Below are positions 1 to 5,382 of a stretch of 8,051 nt of DNA, piece by piece. Every line of letters begins with the position of its first letter. The stretch's first letter is position 1. A model generated the notes under the pieces. It was not told the DNA's origin. It made no database searches and saw only the letters and a list, made by a program, of their open reading frames with translations. The stretch is from Alphaproteobacteria bacterium UBA3439 (GTDB lineage: Bacteria > Pseudomonadota > Alphaproteobacteria > Puniceispirillales > Puniceispirillaceae). The DNA lies in NCBI GenBank assembly GCA_002378605.1, contig DFSK01000027.1, forward strand, positions 1,182 to 9,232, in the 5' to 3' direction. Made by a program: the position numbers and the translations under genes.

Positions 1-51
1 AATTTTTTTTGGCTTTTCGTCTTAATCGATCAATTGTACGAACTTTCTGAA

Positions 52-80
52 TTGACCGGTCGTCCAAAAGTGGGTAGCGT
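52..80 (+). promoter_or_regulatory. Candidate promoter just upstream of ihfA
   Basis: TTGACC (52-57) lies 17 bases before TAGCGT (75-80). The -35 is a 5/6 match to the sigma-70 consensus and the -10 only 3/6. An 8-base palindrome, GACCGGTC (54-61), overlaps the -35 and could be a protein-binding site. If the promoter is real, transcription would start about 3 bases before the ihfA ATG and give a nearly leaderless mRNA, which would fit the poor Shine-Dalgarno there. A run of eight T at 3-10 might be the tail of an upstream terminator whose stem lies outside the window. Inference from base matches only. Confidence 0.28.
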
Positions 81-89
81 TTTCACATC

Positions 90-380
90 ATGGGAACACT
101 TACACGCGCAGATTTAACCGAATCCGTCTACCGGAACATAGGGTTATCACGAAATGAATCCTCCGATCTTGTCGAAGCGGTTCTTGAGGAGATTTGCGCC
201 TGTCTTGAGGCTGGTGAAGAAGTAAAGCTATCCTCTTTTGGCACTTTTTCAGTTCAATCGAAAAGCGAACGCGTTGGCCGTAACCCGAAGACAGGGATTG
301 AAGCGGTAATCACATCACGTCGCGTTTTATCGTTCCGTCCGTCGCATATCCTCAAGGATCGTGTAGACGGTTCGAAATGA
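90..380 (+). CDS. ihfA: Integration host factor subunit alpha
   Basis: This is the alpha subunit of IHF, the heterodimeric nucleoid protein that binds specific sites in the minor groove and bends DNA sharply, acting in transcription, replication and recombination. The 96-residue product is full length for the HU/IHF family. It opens with the helical dimerisation part ([18 protein letters not shown]), has the family signature KLSSFGTF at 46-53, and carries the DNA-contacting arm with GRNPKTG at 63-69. P66 is the proline expected to intercalate between base pairs, and the C-terminal [13 protein letters not shown] (78-90) is also typical. The alpha rather than beta assignment rests on overall resemblance and on the following merR-like gene. 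The ATG at 90 has no good ribosome binding site; the nearest G-rich stretch (72-74) is about 15 bases upstream, so the start is supported mainly by conservation of the N-terminus. The stop overlaps the next start (ATGA), which indicates translational coupling. Confidence 0.95.
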   Translation: MGTLTRADLTESVYRNIGLSRNESSDLVEAVLEEICACLEAGEEVKLSSFGTFSVQSKSERVGRNPKTGIEAVITSRRVLSFRPSHILKDRVDGSK

Positions 381-748
381 ACGATAAGGCCAGCGACGCT
401 TTCAAAACAATTTCTGAGGTCTCTGCACTGCTTGACGTGCCGCAGCATGTTTTGCGCTTTTGGGAAAGCAAGTTTTCCAGCCTTCGCCCGCTAAAGCGAA
501 GCGGTGGGCGGCGCTATTACCGGCCTGACGATGTTGCCGTGTTGCGCCGTATCAGACAGCTTTTATATGTTGATGGCTTTACCATCAAGGGCGCGCAAAA
601 ATTGGTGCGAAGCAAAGCATCAGCCACCCAGCTAAATGCCCTAGCCCCGACAAGCGGTGCATCAAGCAAAGATCTTGCCGCGGCAATGACGATGCTTGTT
701 GATGTGAAAACACGCCTTGCAGCGCTAAAACAGCAGCTTGACCACTAA
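377..748 (+). CDS. MerR-family transcriptional regulator (ihfA-linked type)
   Basis: This is a small cytoplasmic DNA-binding protein of 123 residues. Its N-terminal winged helix-turn-helix is of the MerR type: [25 protein letters not shown] at about 9-33, then the wing with [13 protein letters not shown] (41-53), then the second helix pair ([23 protein letters not shown]). The C-terminal part (about 80-123) is short, with a low-complexity Ala/Ser linker and a final helix ([23 protein letters not shown]) that looks like the antiparallel coiled coil used for dimerisation. There are no cysteine pairs or effector domain of the metal- or drug-sensing kind, so the signal, if any, cannot be read. 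The gene starts at an ATG overlapping the ihfA stop and is surely co-transcribed with it. I recall a MerR gene in this place in many Alphaproteobacteria; its regulon is not known to me. It is probably housekeeping and unrelated to the catabolic genes further right. Confidence 0.9.
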   Translation: MNDKASDAFKTISEVSALLDVPQHVLRFWESKFSSLRPLKRSGGRRYYRPDDVAVLRRIRQLLYVDGFTIKGAQKLVRSKASATQLNALAPTSGASSKDLAAAMTMLVDVKTRLAALKQQLDH

Positions 749-775
749 GCCGCATCATTTTTGCTGAAAAGCCGA

Positions 776-804
776 TTGCCTAGATATCTTGGCGCGGCTA
801 TAAC
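776..804 (+). promoter_or_regulatory. Candidate promoter of tRNA-Pro
   Basis: TTGCCT (776-781) and TATAAC (799-804) are separated by exactly 17 bases; the -10 matches the sigma-70 consensus in 5 of 6 positions and the -35 in 4 of 6. A start about 7 bases after the -10 falls near 811, only a few bases before the mature tRNA 5' end at 815, a sensible place for a tRNA gene's own promoter. Seen by pattern only. Confidence 0.5.
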
Positions 805-814
805 CAGCATTGGC

Positions 815-891
815 CGGAGCGTAGCGCAGCCTGGTAGCGCACTATACTGGGGGTGTAGGGGTCGTGGGTTCGAATCCCGCCGCTCCGACCA
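815..891 (+). tRNA. tRNA-Pro, anticodon GGG
   Basis: This is a complete 77-base cloverleaf. The acceptor arms CGGAGCG (815-821) and CGCTCCG (881-887) pair perfectly, followed by discriminator A (888) and an encoded CCA (889-891). The D arm is GCGC AGCCTGGTA GCGC. The anticodon stem CTATA/TGTAG (842-846, 854-858) includes one T-G wobble. The seven-base loop CTGGGGG places anticodon GGG at 849-851, which reads CCC and CCU proline codons. The T arm is GTGGG TTCGAAT CCCGC with one wobble. The proline identity bases G35, G36 and G37 are present. A T-rich stretch follows at 892-896. The gene lies between the ihfA-merR pair and a GNAT gene; I see no duplicated 3' end nearby that would mark an integrated element. 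Confidence 0.97.
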
Positions 892-910
892 TTTTTCGTT
901 TAAATGATTG

Positions 911-939
911 TTGATCGACAGACCAGCGGGCAATATGAC
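911..939 (+). promoter_or_regulatory. Candidate promoter of the GNAT gene
   Basis: TTGATC (911-916) and TATGAC (934-939), 17 bases apart, each match the sigma-70 consensus in 4 of 6 positions. The expected start near 946 leaves a leader of about 27 bases containing the GGGG ribosome binding site at 963-966, so it would suit the ATG at 973. Low-specificity pattern evidence. Confidence 0.33.
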
Positions 940-972
940 TTGGATGCTGGTTAAAGGCTATTGGGGCATGAA

Positions 973-1443
973 ATGACACAAAATATGCGTGATATTGTTG
1001 TCCGTAAAATGCATAAGGCTGATCTACCCCGCATTTTACAGCTATTGGCTGATGACGAATTGGGGCAATTGCGCGAAACGCTGCAAACCATGCCGCATGA
1101 TGATTATATCTGCGCCTTTAACGCCATTGACGCTGATCCCAATCAATATATGGCAGTGTTTGAAATGAACGATGACATCATCGGTTGTTTGCAAATTTCA
1201 TTCATTCCGGGGCTGTCTCGGCGCGGTGCCTTGCGTGGCCAGATCGAATCTGTACGGGTTGCTGCCAATGATCGTGGCAAAGGATATGGAACGCATATGA
1301 TGGCATGGGCAATTGAAAAATGTCGTGAACAGGGATGTGCATTGGTTCAATTGACTAGCGACAAGACCCGCAAAGACGCGCAACGTTTTTATCAAGAACT
1401 TGGTTTTGTGCAATCACATGAAGGGTTTAAGCTTCAGTTTTAA
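973..1443 (+). CDS. GNAT-family N-acetyltransferase
   Basis: This is a cytoplasmic acetyltransferase that uses acetyl-CoA; the acceptor cannot be read from the sequence. The 156-residue product is a single GNAT domain of normal length. The N-terminus is RDIVVRKMHKADLPRILQLLADDEL. Strands 2-4 include AVFEMNDDIIGCLQISFIPG. Motif A, the pyrophosphate-binding loop, is VRVAANDRGKGYG at 94-106 (R-x-x-G-x-G as R101, G104, G106), followed by its helix. Motif B includes the typical FYQELGF at 139-145. I chose the ATG at 973 because GGGG at 963-966 sits six bases upstream; an in-frame TTG at 961 would add four residues (MGHE) and is less likely. The gene stands alone between the tRNA and the GFA gene. 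An AT-only-cored inverted repeat overlaps the stop (1438-1445 with 1466-1473) but is too weak to call a terminator. The fold call is sure; the substrate is unknown. Confidence 0.9.
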   Translation: MTQNMRDIVVRKMHKADLPRILQLLADDELGQLRETLQTMPHDDYICAFNAIDADPNQYMAVFEMNDDIIGCLQISFIPGLSRRGALRGQIESVRVAANDRGKGYGTHMMAWAIEKCREQGCALVQLTSDKTRKDAQRFYQELGFVQSHEGFKLQF

Positions 1444-1557
1444 GACCATATTTCTTTTGTTCTATTCTTAAAAATGGCGTGTTGGGCAATTTCGAATTGA
1501 CCCTTTTCCTGTCATGGTTAGTCTTGGATAGCTAATCAGATAGGGGGTGATTGAAAA

Positions 1558-2001
1558 ATGGCTGACGCAATTAAAATTAATGGTGGTTGCTATTGCGGCG
1601 ACATCACGATTGCAGGCGAAGTATCATCAGATAAGATCATGGCTTGCCATTGCACCGATTGCCAAAAATTCAGTGGCGCACCATTTCGCGCCGTCGCGGT
1701 CATCGCGGCGGATGCTGTCAAAATTTCCGGCACTGTAACCGAATTTTTGAAAATTGCCGAAAGTGGTAATGAACGGGTGCAGGGCTTTTGCGGCAAATGC
1801 GGCAGTCACCTTTATGCAACTGATCCTACCAAAACGCTTTTCATGATTCGCACTGGTTGCCTTGAACAGCATCATGAGCTTGTTCCTGCCAAACATATCT
1901 TTGGCAAATCTGCGGTTGAGTGGGTTAGCGAGATTGCTGATGCTTCATGGGTTGCCGAAGGGCCTGCAAGCGCGGCCATGGCACCCTTCAAAAAGGCCTA
2001 A
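1558..2001 (+). CDS. GFA / CENP-V-type zinc-binding protein
   Basis: This 147-residue protein belongs to the family named for glutathione-dependent formaldehyde-activating enzyme (Gfa). Members carry structural and catalytic zinc and are thought to bind small thiols; most are not proven formaldehyde enzymes. All expected cysteines are visible: GGCYCG (C11, C13), CHCTDC (C30, C32, C35) followed by QKFSGAPF, and FCGKCGSHLY (C78, C81). The C-terminal IRTGCLE and the HIFGKSAVEWV stretch (about 112-122) are also typical. The start is well supported by a strong ribosome binding site, AGGGGGTGA at 1542-1550, seven bases before the ATG. A possible -35, TTGACC (1497-1502), lies upstream but has a poor -10. 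The gene appears monocistronic. The leftward exported-protein gene converges on it with a 30-base gap. Family sure; reaction unknown. Confidence 0.9.
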   Translation: MADAIKINGGCYCGDITIAGEVSSDKIMACHCTDCQKFSGAPFRAVAVIAADAVKISGTVTEFLKIAESGNERVQGFCGKCGSHLYATDPTKTLFMIRTGCLEQHHELVPAKHIFGKSAVEWVSEIADASWVAEGPASAAMAPFKKA

Positions 2002-2011
2002 GCCTCCTTTT
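1990..2011 (-). terminator. Weak candidate terminator between convergent genes
   Basis: Read leftward, the arm at 2009-2002 pairs with 1997-1990 around a four-base loop (TTAG): a core AGGC/GCCT plus two G-T wobbles and two A-T pairs, with the T run inside the 3' arm. It lies just past the stop of the exported HExxH protein gene at 2032. Read rightward only the four-base core pairs, followed by TCCTTTT, so it could weakly serve the GFA gene as well. The T run being part of the stem makes this a modest candidate. Confidence 0.3.
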
Positions 2012-2031
2012 GCAGCCATGCTTGTTGGTGG

Positions 2032-2625
2032 CTAATTTGCGGCGCGATGATCCAAAATAGCCTTGATAAAATCACTGGCGGTGGTGGCTTTTTGAGCGCA
2101 ATTATTGATATTTGAGATCCGGCTATCGATTGTGCTTGCCGGAAAGCCAACTGCGGCCATGGCCTGTCTTAATTCAATTGTCACATTTTGAATTTGGGTT
2201 TGGCTATCGGTGGTTTCGTCACGCATGCGTAAAATGGCGATACAATCTGCAATGCTTTCATTCATCATGTGGTCGGGGCTGTTTCTTGGCGGATGCGGCC
2301 GGTCAATATCGCCAGTTTGATGATGCGCACATTCGTGACGATCAATAAATTGCTGCAATGATTGCGGTGATTTTGCATAGGCAAACCGGTAAATAACCGG
2401 CATGCCCTTATCATCGCGTCTTGCCATGCCAGCGGCTGATTTGGCTTTTGGTGACATCTGGTTTTCGAACCGAACGGGCTCGCCTTTATTATTCTGGCAA
2501 ACTGGCGGGCTGGCAATCGCATAGCTTGGCGTGGTTTCCTGTGCCGCGGCAGTGCATGTGGCAAAGGCGATCAGCAGCATGGTTTCAAAACCGCAAAATG
2601 TCAAAAAGGTAAGAATATGTTTCAT
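2032..2625 (-). CDS. Exported HExxH protein, putative zinc metallopeptidase-like
   Basis: I do not recognise a named family. The 197-residue product starts with a classic signal peptide: MKH, a hydrophobic stretch to about residue 23, then TAAA before QE, giving a likely signal peptidase I cut after A28, so it should act in the periplasm or outside. The mature part has HECAHH at 97-102 (HExxH, H97, E98, H101), then NESIADC at 122-128, whose E123 and D127 resemble the third zinc ligand region of gluzincin-type peptidases (an ExxAD pattern). Cysteines C43, C99, C128 and C176 could form disulfides or take part in metal binding. The ATG at 2625 is chosen because AGGA lies six bases upstream and the signal peptide begins there; an in-frame start at 2673 would put 16 residues before the signal and overlap the upstream gene. 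The upstream stop codon TAG is itself part of this Shine-Dalgarno (TAGGA), so translation is tightly coupled. Peptidase activity is inference from the motifs. Confidence 0.82.
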   Translation of the reverse strand: MKHILTFLTFCGFETMLLIAFATCTAAAQETTPSYAIASPPVCQNNKGEPVRFENQMSPKAKSAAGMARRDDKGMPVIYRFAYAKSPQSLQQFIDRHECAHHQTGDIDRPHPPRNSPDHMMNESIADCIAILRMRDETTDSQTQIQNVTIELRQAMAAVGFPASTIDSRISNINNCAQKATTASDFIKAILDHRAAN

Positions 2626-2633
2626 GCCTGTTC

Positions 2634-3026
2634 CTATGAAGCGGCGAAACTGGATCTGAATTGCGCTGCCCATTTGCCATTTTTAAAAGTGATAACCCAA
2701 AGCGAGTCAAAATCGGCTATCAATTGATCATTGATATCAAACCGGTTTATGCGCACCGCTAAATGAACCTTATCGGCACTTTCACGTTGAATATCAATTT
2801 CTTGCCATGCGGTTCTTGCCCAATTGTCACCGGCTCTTGCCCTGAAATCTGACAAATAAGTCTCGGCAGACGGCCAGCAATCTAGCTTTGTGCCGACCAA
2901 CCTGAAATGTGGAAAATGAAGCGTATCGGCAAGGTCGTTTTCCCGCAAGCCATTCAGCGCGTGAAGATGGCGTTCCATAACCGCGAGGGCTGATTCAGCG
3001 GCTGATTTAAAATCATTGTCAGTCAT
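2634..3026 (-). CDS. NTF2-like / SnoaL-like domain protein
   Basis: This 130-residue protein resembles the NTF2/SnoaL-like cone fold, a scaffold used for small-molecule isomerases, cyclases, hydrolases and for non-catalytic binding. It has an N-terminal helical part (SAAESALAVMERHLHALNGLRENDLADTL), then HFPHFRLVGTKLDCW (37-51), a helix, and the alternating strands RTAWQEIDIQRES, KVHLAVRINRFD, DSLWVITFKNGKWAAQFRSSFA that close the barrel. No signal peptide or membrane segment is seen. The ATG at 3026 has GAGG five bases upstream; an in-frame ATG at 3047 (MIFTEAA) is an alternative without a better site. The gene is the second of the leftward run, 136 bases after the aldolase stop and only 8 bases before the exported HExxH gene. 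By position it could act on, or bind, a pathway intermediate, but no catalytic residues can be named. The fold call is moderate; the function is unknown. Confidence 0.8.
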   Translation of the reverse strand: MTDNDFKSAAESALAVMERHLHALNGLRENDLADTLHFPHFRLVGTKLDCWPSAETYLSDFRARAGDNWARTAWQEIDIQRESADKVHLAVRINRFDINDQLIADFDSLWVITFKNGKWAAQFRSSFAAS

Positions 3027-3043
3027 GGCAGCCTCGGTAAAAA

Positions 3044-3142
3044 TCATATTGCAATCTGGCAGCGTGTTACGGCGTCGAGGGTGCCATAAAACAGCGCTGC
3101 CGCAAAGGCTGCCCCAGTTTTTACGATTGGTTTTTCGCTCAC
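3044..3142 (-). CDS. Possible 32-residue small ORF in the aldolase-NTF2 gap
   Basis: Within the 136-base gap between the aldolase and the NTF2-like gene, a GTG at 3142 opens a frame of 32 residues ending in TGA at 3044-3046. The product would begin VSEKPIVKTGAAFAAALF and continue YGTLDAVTRCQIAI, with an Ala-rich hydrophobic core that could be a short helix. There is no proper Shine-Dalgarno (the GG of CAGGTG touches the start codon), so it may be chance. It is listed because it fills most of an otherwise unexplained gap inside a likely operon. Confidence 0.15.
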   Translation of the reverse strand: MSEKPIVKTGAAFAAALFYGTLDAVTRCQIAI

Positions 3143-3162
3143 CTGTTTGGGACAGCTTTGTC

Positions 3163-3891
3163 TTAATCGCGGTTGCGGCAATCAATGCCGTTAAATTCGC
3201 CAAGATCATCAAGCGTCTCGACATAGTGAAACCCTGCGTCTGCCAAGGCTGGACGCATGTTATAGATATCGATCCCAAGCTCGCCTGCAGCCAGTTTGAC
3301 ACGTTTGGCGTCTTCATTGGCAATCCGAGCATCGGCGGCTTGATGAACGGCAGGCGCGTCTTTTCGGGAAACGACACAAATACCATCATCATCGGCAATG
3401 ATCACATCACCCGGAAAAATGATTTGTCCGGCGCAGATAATTGGCACATTGACCGCACCCGGGGTGTTTTTAACCGTGCCTTTTGATGAAATGGCGCGTG
3501 ACCAGACCGGAAATCCCATCTGCTGTAAATCGGCTACATCGCGGGTGCCACCATCGATCACCAGCCCAACAACGCCACGGGCGCGGGCTGATGTTGCCAA
3601 AAGATCACCAAAGAAGCCGTCGCCATTGTCGGTGGTGCAGGCCACAACAAGCATGTCGCCCGGTTGGCAAAGCTCGATCGCGACATGCAGCATCCAATTG
3701 TCGCCCGGTTGCGCTAAAATGGTGATTGCCGTGCCGCTGACGCGCGCGCCAGCATAAATCGGGCGCATATAGGGTTTCAACAGGCCAATGCGGCCTTGGG
3801 CCTCATGTACGGTTGAAACGCCAGCGCGGCCCAGGGCTTGTATGGTATCAGAATCGGCGCGCTTGATTGTGCGAACGGCAACAGTTTTCAT
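3163..3891 (-). CDS. ligK: 4-carboxy-4-hydroxy-2-oxoadipate (CHA) aldolase, RraA fold
   Basis: This cytoplasmic, divalent-metal-dependent class II aldolase would split CHA to pyruvate and oxaloacetate, the last step of gallate or protocatechuate meta-cleavage; family members often also decarboxylate oxaloacetate. Counting from the first of two Met codons, the active-site signature is [20 protein letters not shown] then TRD at 96-119. D97, R118 and D119 keep the spacing I recall for D102, R123 and D124 of the Pseudomonas putida F1 enzyme, and E194 falls where that enzyme has E199, donated by the neighbouring subunit. [20 protein letters not shown] (202-221) is characteristic of this aldolase rather than of RraA itself. 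A tail of about 20 residues follows. AAGGA lies seven bases before the second ATG (3891) and four before the first (3894), so I take the second. It is the first gene of the leftward run and divergent from the MFS pair. RraA-fold proteins are easily misnamed, but here the residues and the nearby tautomerase agree. Confidence 0.88.
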   Translation of the reverse strand: MKTVAVRTIKRADSDTIQALGRAGVSTVHEAQGRIGLLKPYMRPIYAGARVSGTAITILAQPGDNWMLHVAIELCQPGDMLVVACTTDNGDGFFGDLLATSARARGVVGLVIDGGTRDVADLQQMGFPVWSRAISSKGTVKNTPGAVNVPIICAGQIIFPGDVIIADDDGICVVSRKDAPAVHQAADARIANEDAKRVKLAAGELGIDIYNMRPALADAGFHYVETLDDLGEFNGIDCRNRD

Positions 3892-3945
3892 CATATTATC
3901 CTTATCAAATAGTCTTCTGATTTGAGGGGCTTGTATTTAGGTTTC

Positions 3946-3967
3946 GATCACCAGTCATCTTGGTGAT
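3946..3967. promoter_or_regulatory. Inverted repeat, possible operator in divergent region
   Basis: ATCACCA (3947-3953) and TGGTGAT (3961-3967) form a perfect seven-base inverted repeat around seven bases. A further GGTGAT copy follows at 3968-3973. The repeat lies about 53 bases upstream of the aldolase start and about 109 upstream of the first MFS start, a place where a regulator controlling both directions could bind. It could also fold as an RNA hairpin. No regulator gene of the catabolic kind is in the window. I found no convincing -35/-10 pair for either direction in this stretch. Confidence 0.35.
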
Positions 3968-4000
3968 GGTGATAAATGTCTTGCGATGTCGTGACAAGAG

Positions 4001-4018
4001 GATCAGCATGGATTGATC
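4001..4018. promoter_or_regulatory. Second, shorter inverted repeat in the same divergent region
   Basis: GATCA (4001-4005) and TGATC (4014-4018) are inverted copies around eight bases, closer to the MFS start. The half site GATCA also begins the larger repeat upstream (GATCACCA, 3946-3953), so the two may be related binding sites, but five-base arms occur often by chance. Confidence 0.18.
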
Positions 4019-4059
4019 GTTTTCACCCTGCCATTCAGGTGTTTCAGGGGTTCTTTTTG

Positions 4060-4083
4060 ATGCGGGATTCTTATCATGCTTGA
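4060..4083 (+). CDS. Possible seven-codon leader ORF overlapping the MFS start
   Basis: ATG at 4060 starts a seven-residue frame (MRDSYHA) that ends in TGA at 4081-4083, eight bases inside the MFS gene that begins at 4076. AGGGG at 4046-4050 lies nine bases before this ATG, at least as good as the GGGA serving the MFS gene itself. It could couple or throttle translation of the transporter, or be chance. Confidence 0.18.
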   Translation: MRDSYHA

Positions 4084-5227
4084 CCGGCTCGTTCTGCGCA
4101 ATGTTTGGGTGTCATCATGGGTTTTGTCACTGTCTCTTTTCGGTGATGCGTTGCTCTATGTGATTCTACCGGTTCATGCCGATGCTTTTGGCGTTAGCAT
4201 GCTGATGGTCGGGTTTTTGCTGGCGGTAAACCGGATAATCCGCACCTTTGCCTATGGGTTGATCGTTGAATTGGCCGAACGGATTGGGGTGAAAAACCTG
4301 TGTCTTATCGCGGCGGTGACGGCAACATTGTCAACCGCGGGCTATGGCTGGTTTGACGGTGCGGTGCTGTTGACCTTGTCGCGCATGGTATGGGGTTTGT
4401 CCTTTGCCGCGCTTTTGCTGGTCACTTTGACCTATGCGGCGGTGAATCCAGCCAAAACAGGCACCCGCATAGGGCTTAGCCGGTCAGTTGAACAGGTTGG
4501 CCCGCTTTTGGCGATGACGGTGGGGGCATGGCTTGCCACTATTGTTGGGCCAAGAGATATATTTTTATATCTTTCGCTGGCAACGGCAGTGTCGGTCATG
4601 CTGGCTTTCGGCCTTGATGCGTCGGCGCAACCTGCCAGAATTAAAAAGCCGCTTGCCCGTGACCGTATCTTTCCGCGGCCAGATAGTCTGGATATGTTGA
4701 TTTTCTGGATGGGGGCAGGGATTGACGGCGTCTTTACCGTCTCGATATCGCTTATGTGGGCGCAATATCTATCAACTGAAATGGCCATTTTATTTGGTGG
4801 CAGTATCCTTGCTGCACGCCGTCTGAGCGAAATGCTGGTGGCACCATGTTCGGGCATGATTGCCGATAAATTTGGCATCCGCCTGCCGCTGACGCTTATG
4901 ATTGCTTTGGCCATTGCCGGTTTTGTGATGATTGGCGCGGGGCTTTTGATGCAAGGATCGGTCGCGCTGGTATTGGCGCGTGGTGCCTTGGGAACCTTGT
5001 TTCCGGCCGCAGTGGCGCGGATCTATCCAGATAATAAGGTCAAGGCATTGGCGCGCAACCAGACATGGCGTGATGTTGGTGCGGCGGCTGGCCCGCTGGC
5101 AACAGGTGCCGGTCTGGCGTTTATTGCGCCTGAGATGATGCATATATTTGTATCTGTGGCCTTTGTTATCGCCTTTTGTGTCTTTGTGATGTCACCTGGC
5201 TGGCGGGCGGTTACACGCACTATATGA
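4076..5227 (+). CDS. MFS transporter
   Basis: This is an inner-membrane secondary carrier of the major facilitator superfamily, 383 residues, with about twelve hydrophobic segments in two halves. The TM2-TM3 loop carries a variant motif A, GLIVELAERIGVK (61-73), and the equivalent second-half loop is GMIADKFGIR (260-269). The TM4 region SRMVWGLSFAALLL (102-115) has the R-x-x-x-G pattern often seen there. The central loop (about 182-205) is short and basic. GGGA at 4064-4067 is eight bases upstream of the ATG. It diverges from the CHA aldolase gene and is followed after 155 bases by a second MFS gene in the same direction. That setting suggests uptake of an aromatic acid or a related carboxylic acid, but substrate cannot be read from an MFS sequence. 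It does not look like a close paralogue of the next gene. Confidence 0.9.
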   Translation: MLDRLVLRNVWVSSWVLSLSLFGDALLYVILPVHADAFGVSMLMVGFLLAVNRIIRTFAYGLIVELAERIGVKNLCLIAAVTATLSTAGYGWFDGAVLLTLSRMVWGLSFAALLLVTLTYAAVNPAKTGTRIGLSRSVEQVGPLLAMTVGAWLATIVGPRDIFLYLSLATAVSVMLAFGLDASAQPARIKKPLARDRIFPRPDSLDMLIFWMGAGIDGVFTVSISLMWAQYLSTEMAILFGGSILAARRLSEMLVAPCSGMIADKFGIRLPLTLMIALAIAGFVMIGAGLLMQGSVALVLARGALGTLFPAAVARIYPDNKVKALARNQTWRDVGAAAGPLATGAGLAFIAPEMMHIFVSVAFVIAFCVFVMSPGWRAVTRTI

Positions 5228-5382
5228 CGCTGTGATGCGCTGGGGTGGCCGCGCAATTTTGCGATTGGCATCATGCAAATGCGCTTGCTGCCTTGGCCGA
5301 TATCCGGCAAAACAGAAACGCTGTTGATCGCGGTCATCAGCTACCGCAAATAATACCAACCATAAGGGATTCGGGACAGATC

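Noticed and set aside
1438..1473. Inverted repeat TTTTAAGA / TCTTAAAA over the GNAT stop
   Set aside because: The arms are almost all A-T with a 20-base loop and no following T run, so a terminator or stable hairpin is not credible.
2626..2673. Upstream start adding 16 residues to the exported HExxH protein
   Set aside because: It would bury the signal peptide behind a polar stretch and overlap the upstream gene; the inner ATG has AGGA six bases away.
3027..3398. Open leftward frame upstream of the NTF2-like gene reaching to 3398
   Set aside because: It runs antisense-frame through the aldolase C-terminal half, shows no domain, and the ATG at 3026 has its own ribosome binding site.
4432..5337. 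Long leftward open frames opposite the MFS genes
   Set aside because: They are complements of strongly membrane-patterned genes, with no ribosome binding sites and no recognisable domains.
5245..5382. In-frame GTG extension of the second MFS gene by 46 codons
   Set aside because: The extra residues are polar and unlike an MFS N-terminus, there is no better ribosome binding site, and the ATG at 5383 has GGGA at good spacing.
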